The position numbers and the translations under genes were made by a program. From Oscillospiraceae bacterium (GTDB lineage Bacteria; Bacillota; Clostridia; Oscillospirales; Ruminococcaceae): a stretch of DNA of 64,000 nucleotides. Under the pieces are notes generated by a model. The model did no database searches and had not been told where the DNA came from. It saw only the letters and a list, made by a program, of their open reading frames with translations. The stretch lies in NCBI GenBank assembly GCA_017847875.1, contig JAGASN010000038.1, positions 1-64,000 of the forward strand. The letters are read 5' to 3'. Below, in pieces: positions 1 to 7,726 of the stretch. Positions within the stretch are counted from its first letter, which is position 1. Each line of letters opens with the position of its first letter.

Positions 1-36
1 GTGATTTCTGTTCTTTCCGCCTTTCGGTCTTCCCAT
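1..36 (-). CDS. Start of a gene running off the left edge; possible transposase-type HTH protein (partial)
   Basis: Only the first 12 codons are inside the window. They follow a good ribosome binding site (AAAGGAG, 8 bases before the ATG at 36). The N-terminus reads MGRPKGGKNRNH, which resembles the opening of clostridial helix-turn-helix proteins of the IS3 OrfA type. The Gly/Lys/Arg-rich opening is visible in the sequence; the transposase assignment is inference from memory of similar N-termini and is weak. A 12-bp inverted repeat (81-110) lies upstream and could be an element end or merely a terminator. Confidence 0.35.
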   Translation of the reverse strand, partial: MGRPKGGKNRNH

Positions 37-73
37 TTTTCTTCACTCCTTTTCTTTGCTTCTATTTTATCAC

Positions 74-117
74 AAAAAAAGATGGTAGACACTTTTTTGT
101 GTCTACCATCTTTTTAG
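74..117 (-). terminator. Strong bidirectional hairpin downstream of the HD gene
   Basis: Perfect 12-bp inverted repeat (81-92 and 99-110) with a six-T loop, flanked by seven A on the left and five T on the right, so it has the form of an intrinsic terminator on both strands. On the minus strand it would end the pfoR-like/HD transcript. It also sits just upstream of the edge gene, so an insertion-sequence end cannot be excluded. Confidence 0.7.
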
Positions 118-146
118 CACTTCATGCTCGGTTTGAGCACGGTGCT
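116..146 (-). terminator. Nested hairpin containing a TTTGAGCAC word
   Basis: Outer stem AGCAC (116-120) with GTGCT (142-146) and inner stem TGCTC (125-129) with GAGCA (135-139). It lies between the stop codon of the HD gene and the stronger hairpin at 81-110. It contains one copy (132-140) of the dispersed TTTGAGCAC word described in the findings. Confidence 0.45.
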
Positions 147-149
147 TTT

Positions 150-701
150 TTATCCAAAAATTTTATAAGTCAATTCACAATATTCCCTGTAAGCCGCCGT
201 TTCAGAAAGTTCCGAAAGAGTTTCGGCAAAACTTTTGTAATACCATGCGTGCTCATTTTTATCTTTCTGATTAAAACGGTTCCAAAGTTCGTCACCGATT
301 TTTTCATAATCACGGCAAATGGCTCTTATGTTTGAAAGTTTATCCGCCAGAGCAACAATTTTTTCTTTTTTATCCGCTTTATTTTTGAGATATTCTATTG
401 TTTCCTGTTTCCTTATTTTCCAGGTTTCTTCCGGAGGAAGCTCTTCCCTTTTATCTTCAGAATCGCTCTTAACAAGGCGAAGAACTTCTTTTCCGAACTC
501 TTTTTCAATTTCTTCTGCGGAGACAAAAGTGTCTTCAAGAACATCATGCAAAATTGCGGCGGAAATAACTTTTTCATCATCAGTTATGGAAGCCGCTATT
601 GCACCGGCTTCCATAGGATGAACTATATAGGGAATTTTTGTTCTTTTGCGGAACATTCCCCAATGCGCCTTTGAAGCAAAAATCATTGCCTTTTCTACCA
701 T
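150..701 (-). CDS. HD-domain hydrolase of the RSH/MESH1 type (HD domain only)
   Basis: The 183-residue protein carries the hydrolase-type HD signature of RelA/SpoT homologues: His28, the His52-Asp53 pair within ILHDVLEDT, and Asp120 in ALADKLSN, which together form the metal site. No synthetase domain follows, so it would act only as a phosphohydrolase; (p)ppGpp-like alarmones are the obvious candidate substrate by family, but small HD proteins of this type also have other or unknown substrates. The start at 701 has GAAAGG eight bases upstream. It follows the permease gene by 13 bases and is probably co-transcribed. It could counterbalance the small alarmone synthetase at 49013. Confidence 0.8.
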   Translation of the reverse strand: MVEKAMIFASKAHWGMFRKRTKIPYIVHPMEAGAIAASITDDEKVISAAILHDVLEDTFVSAEEIEKEFGKEVLRLVKSDSEDKREELPPEETWKIRKQETIEYLKNKADKKEKIVALADKLSNIRAICRDYEKIGDELWNRFNQKDKNEHAWYYKSFAETLSELSETAAYREYCELTYKIFG

Positions 702-714
702 AGATTTTTACCTT

Positions 715-1785
715 TCAGTTTTGGAGCTTCATATCTCCGGCTTTGATCAAGCCCATTTTTTTCATAACTGCATAGAAAACATAAGAAAGAATTGCCGGAA
801 GAACAAAATAGCAAAGGAACATTCCAAGCCACATATCCAATCCGCCGCCCATATCAGAAAGTGTTCCGAGAGGGCCTACAAGTCCGCAGGTGCCCATTCC
901 GGCGGAAACTCCGGTACATTCAAGTTTAAAAACAAGTGTACTTATAGGACCGGTAACAGCCGCCGCAAGAGTCGGTGGAATCCAGATTGCAGGTTTTTTA
1001 ATAATATTGCTCATCTGGAGCATTGAAGTTCCGAGTCCCTGGGCAAAAAATCCGCCCCAGCCGTTATCCGCAAAACTTATAACCGCAAAACCGATCATCT
1101 GGGCACAGCAACCGGCTGTTGCAGCTCCTCCCGCAATTCCGCTTATTCCGATCATGGCGCAAATTGCCGCAGAAGAGATAGGAAGAGTAAGGATCATTCC
1201 GACAACAACGGAAATAATGATTCCCATAATAAACGGCTGCATTTCCGTTGCGGTGTTGATAAAATCTCCGAGATAGAACATAATATAAGCAACCGCAGGG
1301 CAAATTAACTTTGCAATTGCATATCCGGCAATTATCGTTACGGTCGGTGTAACAAGAATATCAACTTTTGTTTTCTTTGAAACAAGCATTCCGATTTCAA
1401 CAGCAACAATTGCCGCAACATAAGCTCCCGCAGGTCCTGCAGTATAAGCAATTGTTTCGCCGTTTTCAAGAAGAATTGTTGCTCCGAGAGAATAAGAAAG
1501 ACTTCCGACTGCGGCGCAGGAAAACATAACAAGTGGGTCCGCTTTAAGCGAATATGCAATGGCAACGCCTATTGCCATTCCGGAAGCGCCTTGGGCAAAT
1601 GTTTTCATTTCGCTGAAAAATCCGCCGATTTCATTTACCAATCCGTTTGCAACATATTCCGGACCGAGATATGTTCCTACTGTTCCGAAAATTGTTCCGA
1701 TTAAAAGCGAGGCAAAAAGACCAAGCGCCATAGCGGACATTGCATCGATAAAATATTTCTTTGCGTATTTTTTCAGAGTTTCCAT
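715..1785 (-). CDS. PfoR-like PTS EIIC-family membrane protein
   Basis: This 356-residue, highly hydrophobic protein has about ten membrane segments and many Gly/Ala-rich stretches (for example SYSLGATILLENGE and TPTVTIIAGYA). It matches the PTS_EIIC_2 family that includes clostridial PfoR, annotated as a sugar-phosphotransferase permease-like or regulatory protein. No EIIA or EIIB gene is nearby, so transport through the PTS is not shown. ATG start at 1785 with GGAGATG upstream. It is the first gene of a two-gene unit with the HD hydrolase and has its own promoter (1820-1848). Confidence 0.75.
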   Translation of the reverse strand: METLKKYAKKYFIDAMSAMALGLFASLLIGTIFGTVGTYLGPEYVANGLVNEIGGFFSEMKTFAQGASGMAIGVAIAYSLKADPLVMFSCAAVGSLSYSLGATILLENGETIAYTAGPAGAYVAAIVAVEIGMLVSKKTKVDILVTPTVTIIAGYAIAKLICPAVAYIMFYLGDFINTATEMQPFIMGIIISVVVGMILTLPISSAAICAMIGISGIAGGAATAGCCAQMIGFAVISFADNGWGGFFAQGLGTSMLQMSNIIKKPAIWIPPTLAAAVTGPISTLVFKLECTGVSAGMGTCGLVGPLGTLSDMGGGLDMWLGMFLCYFVLPAILSYVFYAVMKKMGLIKAGDMKLQN

Positions 1786-1819
1786 TATTATTTCATCTCC
1801 AATAAAAATTTACATTTTT

Positions 1820-1848
1820 ATTGTATCACTAAACAACATACATTGCAA
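1820..1848 (-). promoter_or_regulatory. Sigma-A-like promoter for pfoR-like/HD operon
   Basis: On the minus strand, TTGCAA (1843-1848) and TACAAT (1820-1825) are separated by exactly 17 bases, about 35 bases before the permease start codon. Confidence 0.6.
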
Positions 1849-1900
1849 AAAATATTTTAAAAATATATAATAATATTATAAAAATTTAAGGAGGTTTTTA

Positions 1901-2611
1901 ATGAAACCCATAATCGGTATTTTGCCTTCTTTTGATGAAGAAAAGAAACAAATATTTCTTAACCAGTCATATATGGACGCCGTAATCGAATCCGGTGGAA
2001 TTCCTTTTGTCTTTCCCCTTTCCGAAGACCCAAAAATTATTTTTGAAGCTTTGGAAGAAGTTGACGGACTTATCCTTTCCGGCGGAACCGACATCGACCC
2101 GAAATATTACGGCGAAGCAAATTCCGGAAAAAGCCTTGGAATCAATGAGTTCCTCGATAGCTGTGAAGCGGCAGTAATCCGTCTTGCCCTTGAAGCGGAT
2201 ATTCCAGTTCTCGGAATTTGCCGCGGAATGCAGGCTCTCAACGTTTTTTGCGGCGGAAGCCTTATTCAGGATATTCCTTCCGAACGCGGAATTTCCGTTA
2301 CGCACAGCCTTACGAAGCCCGAAATTGCATTCCACAAAATTTCTGTCGAAAAAGCTTCTCCTCTTTCTGACGCAATCGGATTCGGCGAACATCTTATAAA
2401 CAGCTATCATCACCAGGCGGTAAAAAATATTGCTCCGGATTTTTCTTCCTGCGCCGTTGCCGAAGACGGAATTGTTGAAGCGATTTATCACAAAAACAAA
2501 AAATTCATTCTCGGCGTTCAATGGCATCCGGAGCGTGACCGCGAAATTGCCGTTAATAACAAGAAAATCATAGATAAATTCATCAGTGTTTGTGCAGAGG
2601 CCAAAAAATGA
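1901..2611 (+). CDS. Class I glutamine amidotransferase-like hydrolase (peptidase C26; PuuD-type)
   Basis: The 236-residue protein belongs to the gamma-glutamyl-gamma-aminobutyrate hydrolase family. Visible motifs are LSGGTDIDP near residue 60, the nucleophile elbow GICRGMQ with Cys107, and the His209/Glu211 pair in QWHPERD, completing the Cys-His-Glu triad. The likely reaction is hydrolysis of a gamma-glutamyl amide; the true substrate is unknown because no putrescine-pathway gene is adjacent. ATG start follows AAGGAGG by six bases. Its stop overlaps the ATG of the next gene (ATGA), indicating translational coupling. Confidence 0.88.
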   Translation: MKPIIGILPSFDEEKKQIFLNQSYMDAVIESGGIPFVFPLSEDPKIIFEALEEVDGLILSGGTDIDPKYYGEANSGKSLGINEFLDSCEAAVIRLALEADIPVLGICRGMQALNVFCGGSLIQDIPSERGISVTHSLTKPEIAFHKISVEKASPLSDAIGFGEHLINSYHHQAVKNIAPDFSSCAVAEDGIVEAIYHKNKKFILGVQWHPERDREIAVNNKKIIDKFISVCAEAKK

Positions 2612-3408
2612 CAAAAACAGTTCTTATAACCGGCGCTTCTTCCGGGATCGGTCTTGAATTTGCAAAAATCTTTGCAGAAAAAGGCGAAAACGTTATTCTT
2701 GTTGCAAGAAACGAAGAAAAACTTATTAAGATAAGAAAATATCTTATGGAAAAATATAATAATTTCACCTGCTTTTATGTAAAAGATCTTTCCGCACCAA
2801 ATGCTGCAAAAGAACTTTTTGATGAAATTACCGCCGACGGAAGAAAAGTTGATTATCTTATCAATAATGCAGGTTTCGGCGATAATCATAAATATCTCCA
2901 TACGGATTTTGAAACCCATGAAAAAATGGTAAAGCTCAACGTTCTTGCCTTAATGGAACTTTGCTATTATTTCGGGCGGGTAATGTGCAACCGAGGAAAC
3001 GGAAAAATTCTTAACGTTGCTTCTGTTGCCGCATTTTGCGGAGGACCTTATATGTCCGTTTATTATGCAACAAAAGCTTTTGTTCTTTCAATTTCTGAAG
3101 CACTTGCGGAAGAATTCGGTGAATTTGGTGTAAAAGTAACCTGCCTTTGTCCCGGACCGACGATAAGCAATTTTGCAGATGCGGCAGATTCCGGAAAATC
3201 CAATATGTTCAGATATCTTAAGCCTTCCACATCAAAGGAGGTTGCTGAAGCAGGTTACAAAGCTATGATGAAAGGCAAACCTTTGCATTATCACGGTTTT
3301 AATGTTAAAGCAATGGCTTTTTTAACAAGGTTTTCTCCCCGTTTCATCAATACAAAATTTGCAAAATTTATGAACAATACCGATTCAGCGAATAAACATA
3401 ATCTGTAA
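2608..3408 (+). CDS. Short-chain dehydrogenase/reductase
   Basis: The 266-residue protein has the classical SDR layout: glycine-rich cofactor loop TGASSGIG (8-15), NNAG (86-89), catalytic Ser139, and the Tyr152-x3-Lys156 motif (YYATK). It is closest to the DltE/YqjQ-like cytosolic SDRs acting on unknown carbonyl or hydroxyl substrates. I chose the ATG at 2608, which overlaps the preceding stop as ATGA, over an upstream TTG at 2590 with no better site. Co-transcribed with the C26 hydrolase; ends at a shared hairpin. Confidence 0.88.
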   Translation: MTKTVLITGASSGIGLEFAKIFAEKGENVILVARNEEKLIKIRKYLMEKYNNFTCFYVKDLSAPNAAKELFDEITADGRKVDYLINNAGFGDNHKYLHTDFETHEKMVKLNVLALMELCYYFGRVMCNRGNGKILNVASVAAFCGGPYMSVYYATKAFVLSISEALAEEFGEFGVKVTCLCPGPTISNFADAADSGKSNMFRYLKPSTSKEVAEAGYKAMMKGKPLHYHGFNVKAMAFLTRFSPRFINTKFAKFMNNTDSANKHNL

Positions 3409-3428
3409 AGTAATTATACTTCACATAA

Positions 3429-3456
3429 ATAAAAGCCCGCATTTGCGGGCTTTTAT
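3429..3456. terminator. Bidirectional terminator between SDR and trpB
   Basis: A 13-bp perfect stem (3429-3441 and 3444-3456) with a GC-rich core (GCCCGCA) and A/T flanks on both sides, placed between two convergent genes. Confidence 0.85.
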
Positions 3457-3469
3457 TTATTACTTTATA

Positions 3470-4705
3470 TTATTTTTCAAAAAATCTTTCGCCAAGTCCA
3501 TACTGATCGACAACGAAATCCATATCTTTATCGCCACGACCGGAAAGACAAACGAGAATTGAACCGGTATCGTGTTCTCTTGCATATTTCATTGCGTAAG
3601 CAACAGCATGGGAACTTTCAACTGCGGGAATAATACCTTCAAAACGGCAAAGTTTATAGAAAGCTTCCATTGCTTCCTCATCGCTTATTGCAACGTAATT
3701 AACACGGCCGACATCGCGAAGGAATGCGTGTTCCGGACCGACAGACGGATAATCCAAACCGCTTGCAATGGAATAAACCGGGCTCGGTTCGCCGTTTTCG
3801 TCCTGGAGAAGATAGCTGTTGAATCCATGAAGAATGCCGGGTTTTCCGTATGCCATAGATGCGGCATGATCACCGACTGCGGAACCTCTTCCAAGAGGTT
3901 CAACGCCGTAAATATCGACCGGATCCCCAAGGAACGGAACAAACATACCAATGGAGTTTGAACCGCCGCCAACGCAGGCTGTAACCGCATCAGGCATGAT
4001 TCCCGTCATTTCAAGGAACTGTTCCCTTGCTTCAATACCTACTATGGATTGGAAATCACGAACCATTTTCGGGAACGGATGAGGACCGACAACAGAACCG
4101 ATGCAGTAGATAGCATCTTTATATTCGTTCATATATGCTTCGAAAGCGGCATCCACAGCCTCTTTAAGGGTTTTAAGCCCCTTTGTTACAGGAATTACTC
4201 TTGCGCCGAGAAGTTTCATTCTGGTGACGTTGGGAGCCTGTTTTTCTATATCAACTTCGCCCATATAAACGTCGCATTCAAGACCGAAATATGCAGCGGC
4301 AGTAGCGATTGCAACGCCATGCTGACCTGCGCCGGTTTCAGCGATAAGTTTTTTCTTGCCCATATATTTTGCAAGAAGTCCTTCGCCCATGCAGTGATTA
4401 AGTTTATGGGCACCGGTATGGTTAAGGTCTTCCCTCTTGAGGTAAATCTGGCATTTTCCGAGATGATTGGAAAGTCTTTCACAATGATAAACCGGGGTTG
4501 CTCTTCCCTGAAATTCTTTTCTGATTCTGCGGAGCTCATTTATAAACTGAGCACTGTGACAAATTGTTTCATATGCATCGTCAATTTCTTTAAATGCAGG
4601 CATAAGTTCGTCCGGAATAAACTGTCCGCCGAAAGTTCCGAAAAATCCTTCTTTATTAGGGTAATCCCTGAGATAACGGTCAAAATCTTTATAGCTCATA
4701 TACAT
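3470..4705 (-). CDS. trpB: Tryptophan synthase beta chain
   Basis: The 411-residue protein is a full-length TrpB: the HTGAHKLNH motif places the PLP-binding lysine at Lys101, GAGQHGVA follows near residue 130, and the phosphate-binding GGGSNS loop is near residue 245. It condenses indole with L-serine (PLP-dependent) to give tryptophan. No trpA or other trp gene is adjacent, so it is a stand-alone beta subunit and may salvage indole. The first ATG (4705) is preferred because GAAAGGA lies about 11 bases upstream. The upstream leader carries a Trp-specific T-box, so expression should rise when uncharged tRNA-Trp accumulates. Confidence 0.95.
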   Translation of the reverse strand: MYMSYKDFDRYLRDYPNKEGFFGTFGGQFIPDELMPAFKEIDDAYETICHSAQFINELRRIRKEFQGRATPVYHCERLSNHLGKCQIYLKREDLNHTGAHKLNHCMGEGLLAKYMGKKKLIAETGAGQHGVAIATAAAYFGLECDVYMGEVDIEKQAPNVTRMKLLGARVIPVTKGLKTLKEAVDAAFEAYMNEYKDAIYCIGSVVGPHPFPKMVRDFQSIVGIEAREQFLEMTGIMPDAVTACVGGGSNSIGMFVPFLGDPVDIYGVEPLGRGSAVGDHAASMAYGKPGILHGFNSYLLQDENGEPSPVYSIASGLDYPSVGPEHAFLRDVGRVNYVAISDEEAMEAFYKLCRFEGIIPAVESSHAVAYAMKYAREHDTGSILVCLSGRGDKDMDFVVDQYGLGERFFEK

Positions 4706-4746
4706 AGTAATTAATTCCTTTCAAAATAAAATTGTTTTATCAAAAA

Positions 4747-4773
4747 TTATTTTAAAATACGCCATCGTTTCAT
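4747..4773 (-). CDS. Candidate 8-residue leader ORF between T-box and trpB
   Basis: After the T-box terminator and before trpB, GGAGG is followed nine bases later by ATG and an eight-codon ORF reading MKRWRILK then TAA. It contains one Trp codon. It may be a real translated leader, a remnant, or chance; no homology can be judged at this length. Confidence 0.35.
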   Translation of the reverse strand: MKRWRILK

Positions 4774-4784
4774 TAAAATTACCT

Positions 4785-5060
4785 CCAAAAATAAAAAAAG
4801 CCTCTGTCCCCTATAAAAACAGGACAAAGACCTTGAAATCTCTGCGGTGCCACCTGAATTGGCTGAAAGCCCACTTTTCGGATACTAACATATCCTCCCG
4901 GTTTGATAACGGTCCGGCGCCGACAGCCATTACTTACAAAAATGCTTTCCTGCTGCCCTCATGAGTCCATTCGCTTTTATTTAAGTTACGGCATTTCCAT
5001 CATCGTCCGCTCTCTTTTAACTGCCATAAAAGTTACTATTCTCAATCATCGGTTTTTCAA
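4785..5060 (-). promoter_or_regulatory. T-box riboswitch, tryptophan specifier
   Basis: Read on the minus strand the leader contains the hallmark T-box sequence GGTGGCACCGC (about 4842-4852), which pairs with the uncharged tRNA acceptor end, and a stem I region with AGAGAG and a specifier loop GAATGGACTC in which TGG (4967-4969) matches tryptophan. The antiterminator is followed by a terminator stem (CTTTGTCC paired with GGACAGAG) and a seven-T run ending near 4793. This is a classical transcription-attenuating T-box and controls trpB directly downstream. The specifier call rests on position and consensus, not on a computed fold. Confidence 0.9.
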
Positions 5061-5069
5061 TATAAATTA

Positions 5070-5098
5070 TATATACCACCAAAAAATACTTTTGTCAA
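5070..5098 (-). promoter_or_regulatory. Promoter of the T-box/trpB transcript
   Basis: Minus-strand TTGACA (5093-5098), a 17-base spacer, and TATATA (5070-5075), immediately upstream of the T-box leader. Confidence 0.75.
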
Positions 5099-5120
5099 GT
5101 AAATCGCTAAAATATTTTAA

Positions 5121-5152
5121 CAAAAAAAGCGGTGCTCAAAATGAGCACCGCT
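5121..5152 (-). terminator. eutBC terminator built from an inverted pair of GTGCTCA
   Basis: A perfect 11-bp stem (5128-5138 and 5142-5152) with a three-base loop, followed on the minus strand by a seven-T run. The stem is made of GTGCTCA (5132-5138) facing TGAGCAC (5142-5148), the dispersed word seen elsewhere in the window. It ends the eutBC transcript. Confidence 0.85.
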
Positions 5153-5165
5153 TAAATTATGTATC

Positions 5166-6026
5166 TTATGCTTTAAGGTCAAGACCGGAAGCTTTTTTGT
5201 CATACATCTGTTTGCAAAGTTCTGCAATGTATGCGCCCGCTTCTACCGGAGGAGTACCTGCTTTGTGGATGTTGGAAACTACGGTACGGTTTGCTTCCGG
5301 AATTCCGGGATAGCCGCCATATACGCAGTATGCGGAAAGAGAGCTGGAAGTTGCAAGTCCGGGTCTTTCACCGAGAAGGATTACGGTTACTTTTGCGCCG
5401 AGAATCTGTGCAACAGAGTCTTCTGCACCAACACGTCCGTATTTTACAAAGAAAGGAGTACCAACTTTAAGACCGGTTGATTTAAGACCGTTATAGATTG
5501 CAGGAAGAACTGCGTCGATGTTAGCTTCAACTGCGGAAGAAGAAAGTCCGTCGGAAACTACGATCTGTACGTCGGGTTCAGCAATGCAGTCTTTTTTGAT
5601 CTGTGCTGCGGTTTCGTCATCGAAAACACGGCCGAGGTCAGGTCTGGTAAGATAGGTTTCTTTGCTGTCGCATTTGGTCTGATAGGTTTTGAGGTTGTTT
5701 CTTTCAAGATATTCCTCATGAACATCGTTGAAAACTGCGTCCATTGCAGCAGCGTTGTCTGCGCGGACACGAAGAGTAGTTCTGGTAAGAGGGCGAGGAC
5801 CTGCTCTCCAAACGCCAAGACGTGCGTCGGTTTTTGCTTTGATTCTCATATACTCTTCTTTGTTGTAAGGATTGGGAATGTTGAATTCCTCTCTGAGGCT
5901 ATATGCGGAGATGTCTTCTACCTCTCCGTCACACTCGCATTTGCACTCACATTTAGGAGCTGCTTCGCCCTGAGTGGCCTGTGCGATAGCTTCACGGATG
6001 ATTCTCATAAGTTCGGTATCGTTCAT
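5166..6026 (-). CDS. eutC: Ethanolamine ammonia-lyase small (light) subunit
   Basis: The 286-residue protein has the EutC core: RAGPRPLTRT, YLTRPDLGR, VVSDGLSS, GTPFFVKYGR, GERPGL and NIHKAGTPPVEA. With EutB it forms the adenosylcobalamin-dependent lyase that splits ethanolamine to acetaldehyde and ammonia. The first 20 residues look amphipathic, as expected for a microcompartment-targeting peptide, and are followed by an unusual cysteine cluster (KCECKCEC, residues 25-32). No shell or eutA reactivase gene is in the window. AAAGGAGG precedes the ATG; the gene follows eutB by 20 bases and ends before a strong hairpin. Confidence 0.95.
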   Translation of the reverse strand: MNDTELMRIIREAIAQATQGEAAPKCECKCECDGEVEDISAYSLREEFNIPNPYNKEEYMRIKAKTDARLGVWRAGPRPLTRTTLRVRADNAAAMDAVFNDVHEEYLERNNLKTYQTKCDSKETYLTRPDLGRVFDDETAAQIKKDCIAEPDVQIVVSDGLSSSAVEANIDAVLPAIYNGLKSTGLKVGTPFFVKYGRVGAEDSVAQILGAKVTVILLGERPGLATSSSLSAYCVYGGYPGIPEANRTVVSNIHKAGTPPVEAGAYIAELCKQMYDKKASGLDLKA

Positions 6027-6046
6027 TAAATTTGCAGCCTCCTTTC

Positions 6047-7417
6047 TTATTTAGCAAAGAACATGGATGCGTCGCCTGCACGTTCGCCAAGACGGCCTTC
6101 TTCGTCGAGGATGCCCATCTTGATTGCCCATTTGTGGAATTCAGGAGCAGGTTTTCTGTGGCTGAGTTCACGCATGGTGTTGTCGTCGTGGAAGGAAACG
6201 TCCTGATATGCAAGCATTACGTCATCGCCCATAGGAACGCCCATGTAGTAGTTGCAGTTTGCTGCGTTGAGGAGCAGGCAGGCAATTTCCTGGTCGTCCT
6301 GGGTAATGCCGGTGTGGTTGGTAAAGCAAGGTGCCATACCCATAGGAAGACCGATGATTTTTGCCATGAAGTGGTCTTCAAGGTTACCACGGATCATTTC
6401 TTTACCGTCATAAATGGTTTCCGGTCCGATGAAGCCGGTTACGTTGTTTACGCCGAAAGGTTCAAAGTTACGTGCAAAACCATAGGTACGTGCTTCAAGG
6501 GTCATTTCGTCTGCGCCTTCATCGCAGTCGATGGACATTTCGGAACCTTGGCCGGTTTCGAAATAAAGTTTGTTCATACCGGTACCATAGCATTCCTGTT
6601 TTGCAAGGTCATAAGCTTCGTTAAGAAGTGCTTTATCTACGCCGAAAGCTTCGCAAGCGCTCTGGGTACCAGCAATGGACTGGAAGAACATAGAGAGCGG
6701 TGCGCCTTCACGAACAGCCTGCATCTGGGTAGTTACGTGAGAAAGAACGGAAATCTGGGTAGGAATATCCCACTGGTCTTTGAAATCGCGGAGTGCATGG
6801 GAAATTCTCTGGGTGGTTTCAACGGTATCTTCAACGGGGTTGATACCGAAGCAAAGGTCACCGGAACCGAAGGAAACAGCTTCCTGAACGCCAAGAACGA
6901 TAGTTTCGGGGTCGTCGGTGCTGGAGTTGCACTGTGCACGGAAGGAAAGAGTGCCGGGAAGACCAATCTGGGTTTCGCAGCGGGTAGGTCTGCAACATTT
7001 GCTTGCGCCATAGATAAGGTCGGAAGCGGAGCAGATTTTTGCTACTGCTGCAACGGTTTCACCGATCCAAGCATAGCTTGCGCGGTAAAGATCGTTGGTA
7101 GTGGTCTTGTGGTCCATGATCCACTCGCGAACTTCTGCAATGGTATAGTTTTTAAACTTATCATACATGCGTTTGTTCATGGAGTCAATCTCAACTCTGG
7201 TAACCTCGTCTTTTTCATAAGGAACAACGGGGTTTTCGGTGATGTCAGCAACGGTAAGTTCGCTGAGAACTACTTTAGCCGCAATTTTTTCGGAAACAGT
7301 TTCGGGAGCAATTCCGAGATATCTGTCGCCGGATTTGGGCTCGTTAGCTTTTGCGAGAACGTCTTTGACATCACGGAATTCATATGTTTTTCCGTTAAGT
7401 CTGGTTTTCAGTTTCAA
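6047..7417 (-). CDS. eutB: Ethanolamine ammonia-lyase large (heavy) subunit
   Basis: The 456-residue protein is a full-length EutB; recognisable segments include FGSGDLCFGINP, the substrate-site stretch YFETGQGSE, and ARTYGFARNFEPF. It is the catalytic TIM-barrel subunit that binds ethanolamine and adenosylcobalamin. The start is a TTG at 7417, eight bases after AAGGAG; the next in-frame ATG is well inside the conserved region. First gene of eutBC, transcribed from a consensus promoter at 7581-7609 through a leader of about 150 bases. Confidence 0.96.
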   Translation of the reverse strand: MKLKTRLNGKTYEFRDVKDVLAKANEPKSGDRYLGIAPETVSEKIAAKVVLSELTVADITENPVVPYEKDEVTRVEIDSMNKRMYDKFKNYTIAEVREWIMDHKTTTNDLYRASYAWIGETVAAVAKICSASDLIYGASKCCRPTRCETQIGLPGTLSFRAQCNSSTDDPETIVLGVQEAVSFGSGDLCFGINPVEDTVETTQRISHALRDFKDQWDIPTQISVLSHVTTQMQAVREGAPLSMFFQSIAGTQSACEAFGVDKALLNEAYDLAKQECYGTGMNKLYFETGQGSEMSIDCDEGADEMTLEARTYGFARNFEPFGVNNVTGFIGPETIYDGKEMIRGNLEDHFMAKIIGLPMGMAPCFTNHTGITQDDQEIACLLLNAANCNYYMGVPMGDDVMLAYQDVSFHDDNTMRELSHRKPAPEFHKWAIKMGILDEEGRLGERAGDASMFFAK

Positions 7418-7580
7418 TGTGAAAACTCCTTTCCGTTTTCTGCAAAAAGCAGAAAGCTGGTTAAATTATATTTTCCGTTTTTACGTGAAACCACGTCCCA
7501 GAACATCTCCTAATCTCGGACGCAATTTCACATAATCGCGATTTAAATTAGCAGAGACAATCCCCCACTTATGCAGTAAT
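7418..7580 (-). promoter_or_regulatory. eutBC 5' leader with two small hairpins
   Basis: The untranslated leader holds two short hairpins: ACGTG/CACGT (7483-7496) and a 7-bp TTTCTGC/GCAGAAA stem (7437-7455) just before the ribosome binding site. Neither looks like the tandem ANTAR hairpins that control eut genes in enterococci, and no B12-box was found, so the regulatory role is unproven. The hairpins are seen; regulation is inference. Confidence 0.35.
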
Positions 7581-7609
7581 ATTATAATGTAAATAGCAAA
7601 TTTTGTCAA
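7581..7609 (-). promoter_or_regulatory. Consensus promoter for eutBC
   Basis: Minus-strand TTGACA (7604-7609), a 17-base spacer and TATAAT (7581-7586), a perfect vegetative consensus. Such a strong promoter suggests control, if any, acts after initiation or by a repressor. Confidence 0.85.
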
Positions 7610-7687
7610 CAAAAACACTCCTTGTATAGTTGTTGAAATATATCATATTTTTTTGTTTATTTTAACATTCTTGTTTTATTTTGCAAC

Positions 7688-7714
7688 AAAAAAGCTCCCT
7701 TTTCAGGGAGCTTT
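7688..7714 (-). terminator. typA terminator
   Basis: A 10-bp stem (7691-7700 and 7705-7714, AAAGCTCCCT) with a TTTC loop, followed on the minus strand by a T-rich run, 12 bases past the typA stop. Confidence 0.85.
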
Positions 7715-7726
7715 CAATCTTAAAAA

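Noticed and set aside
7418-7580. B12 riboswitch or ANTAR-type antiterminator before eutB
   Set aside because: No B12-box and no tandem hairpins with the expected loop bases could be found; only two small hairpins of unknown role.
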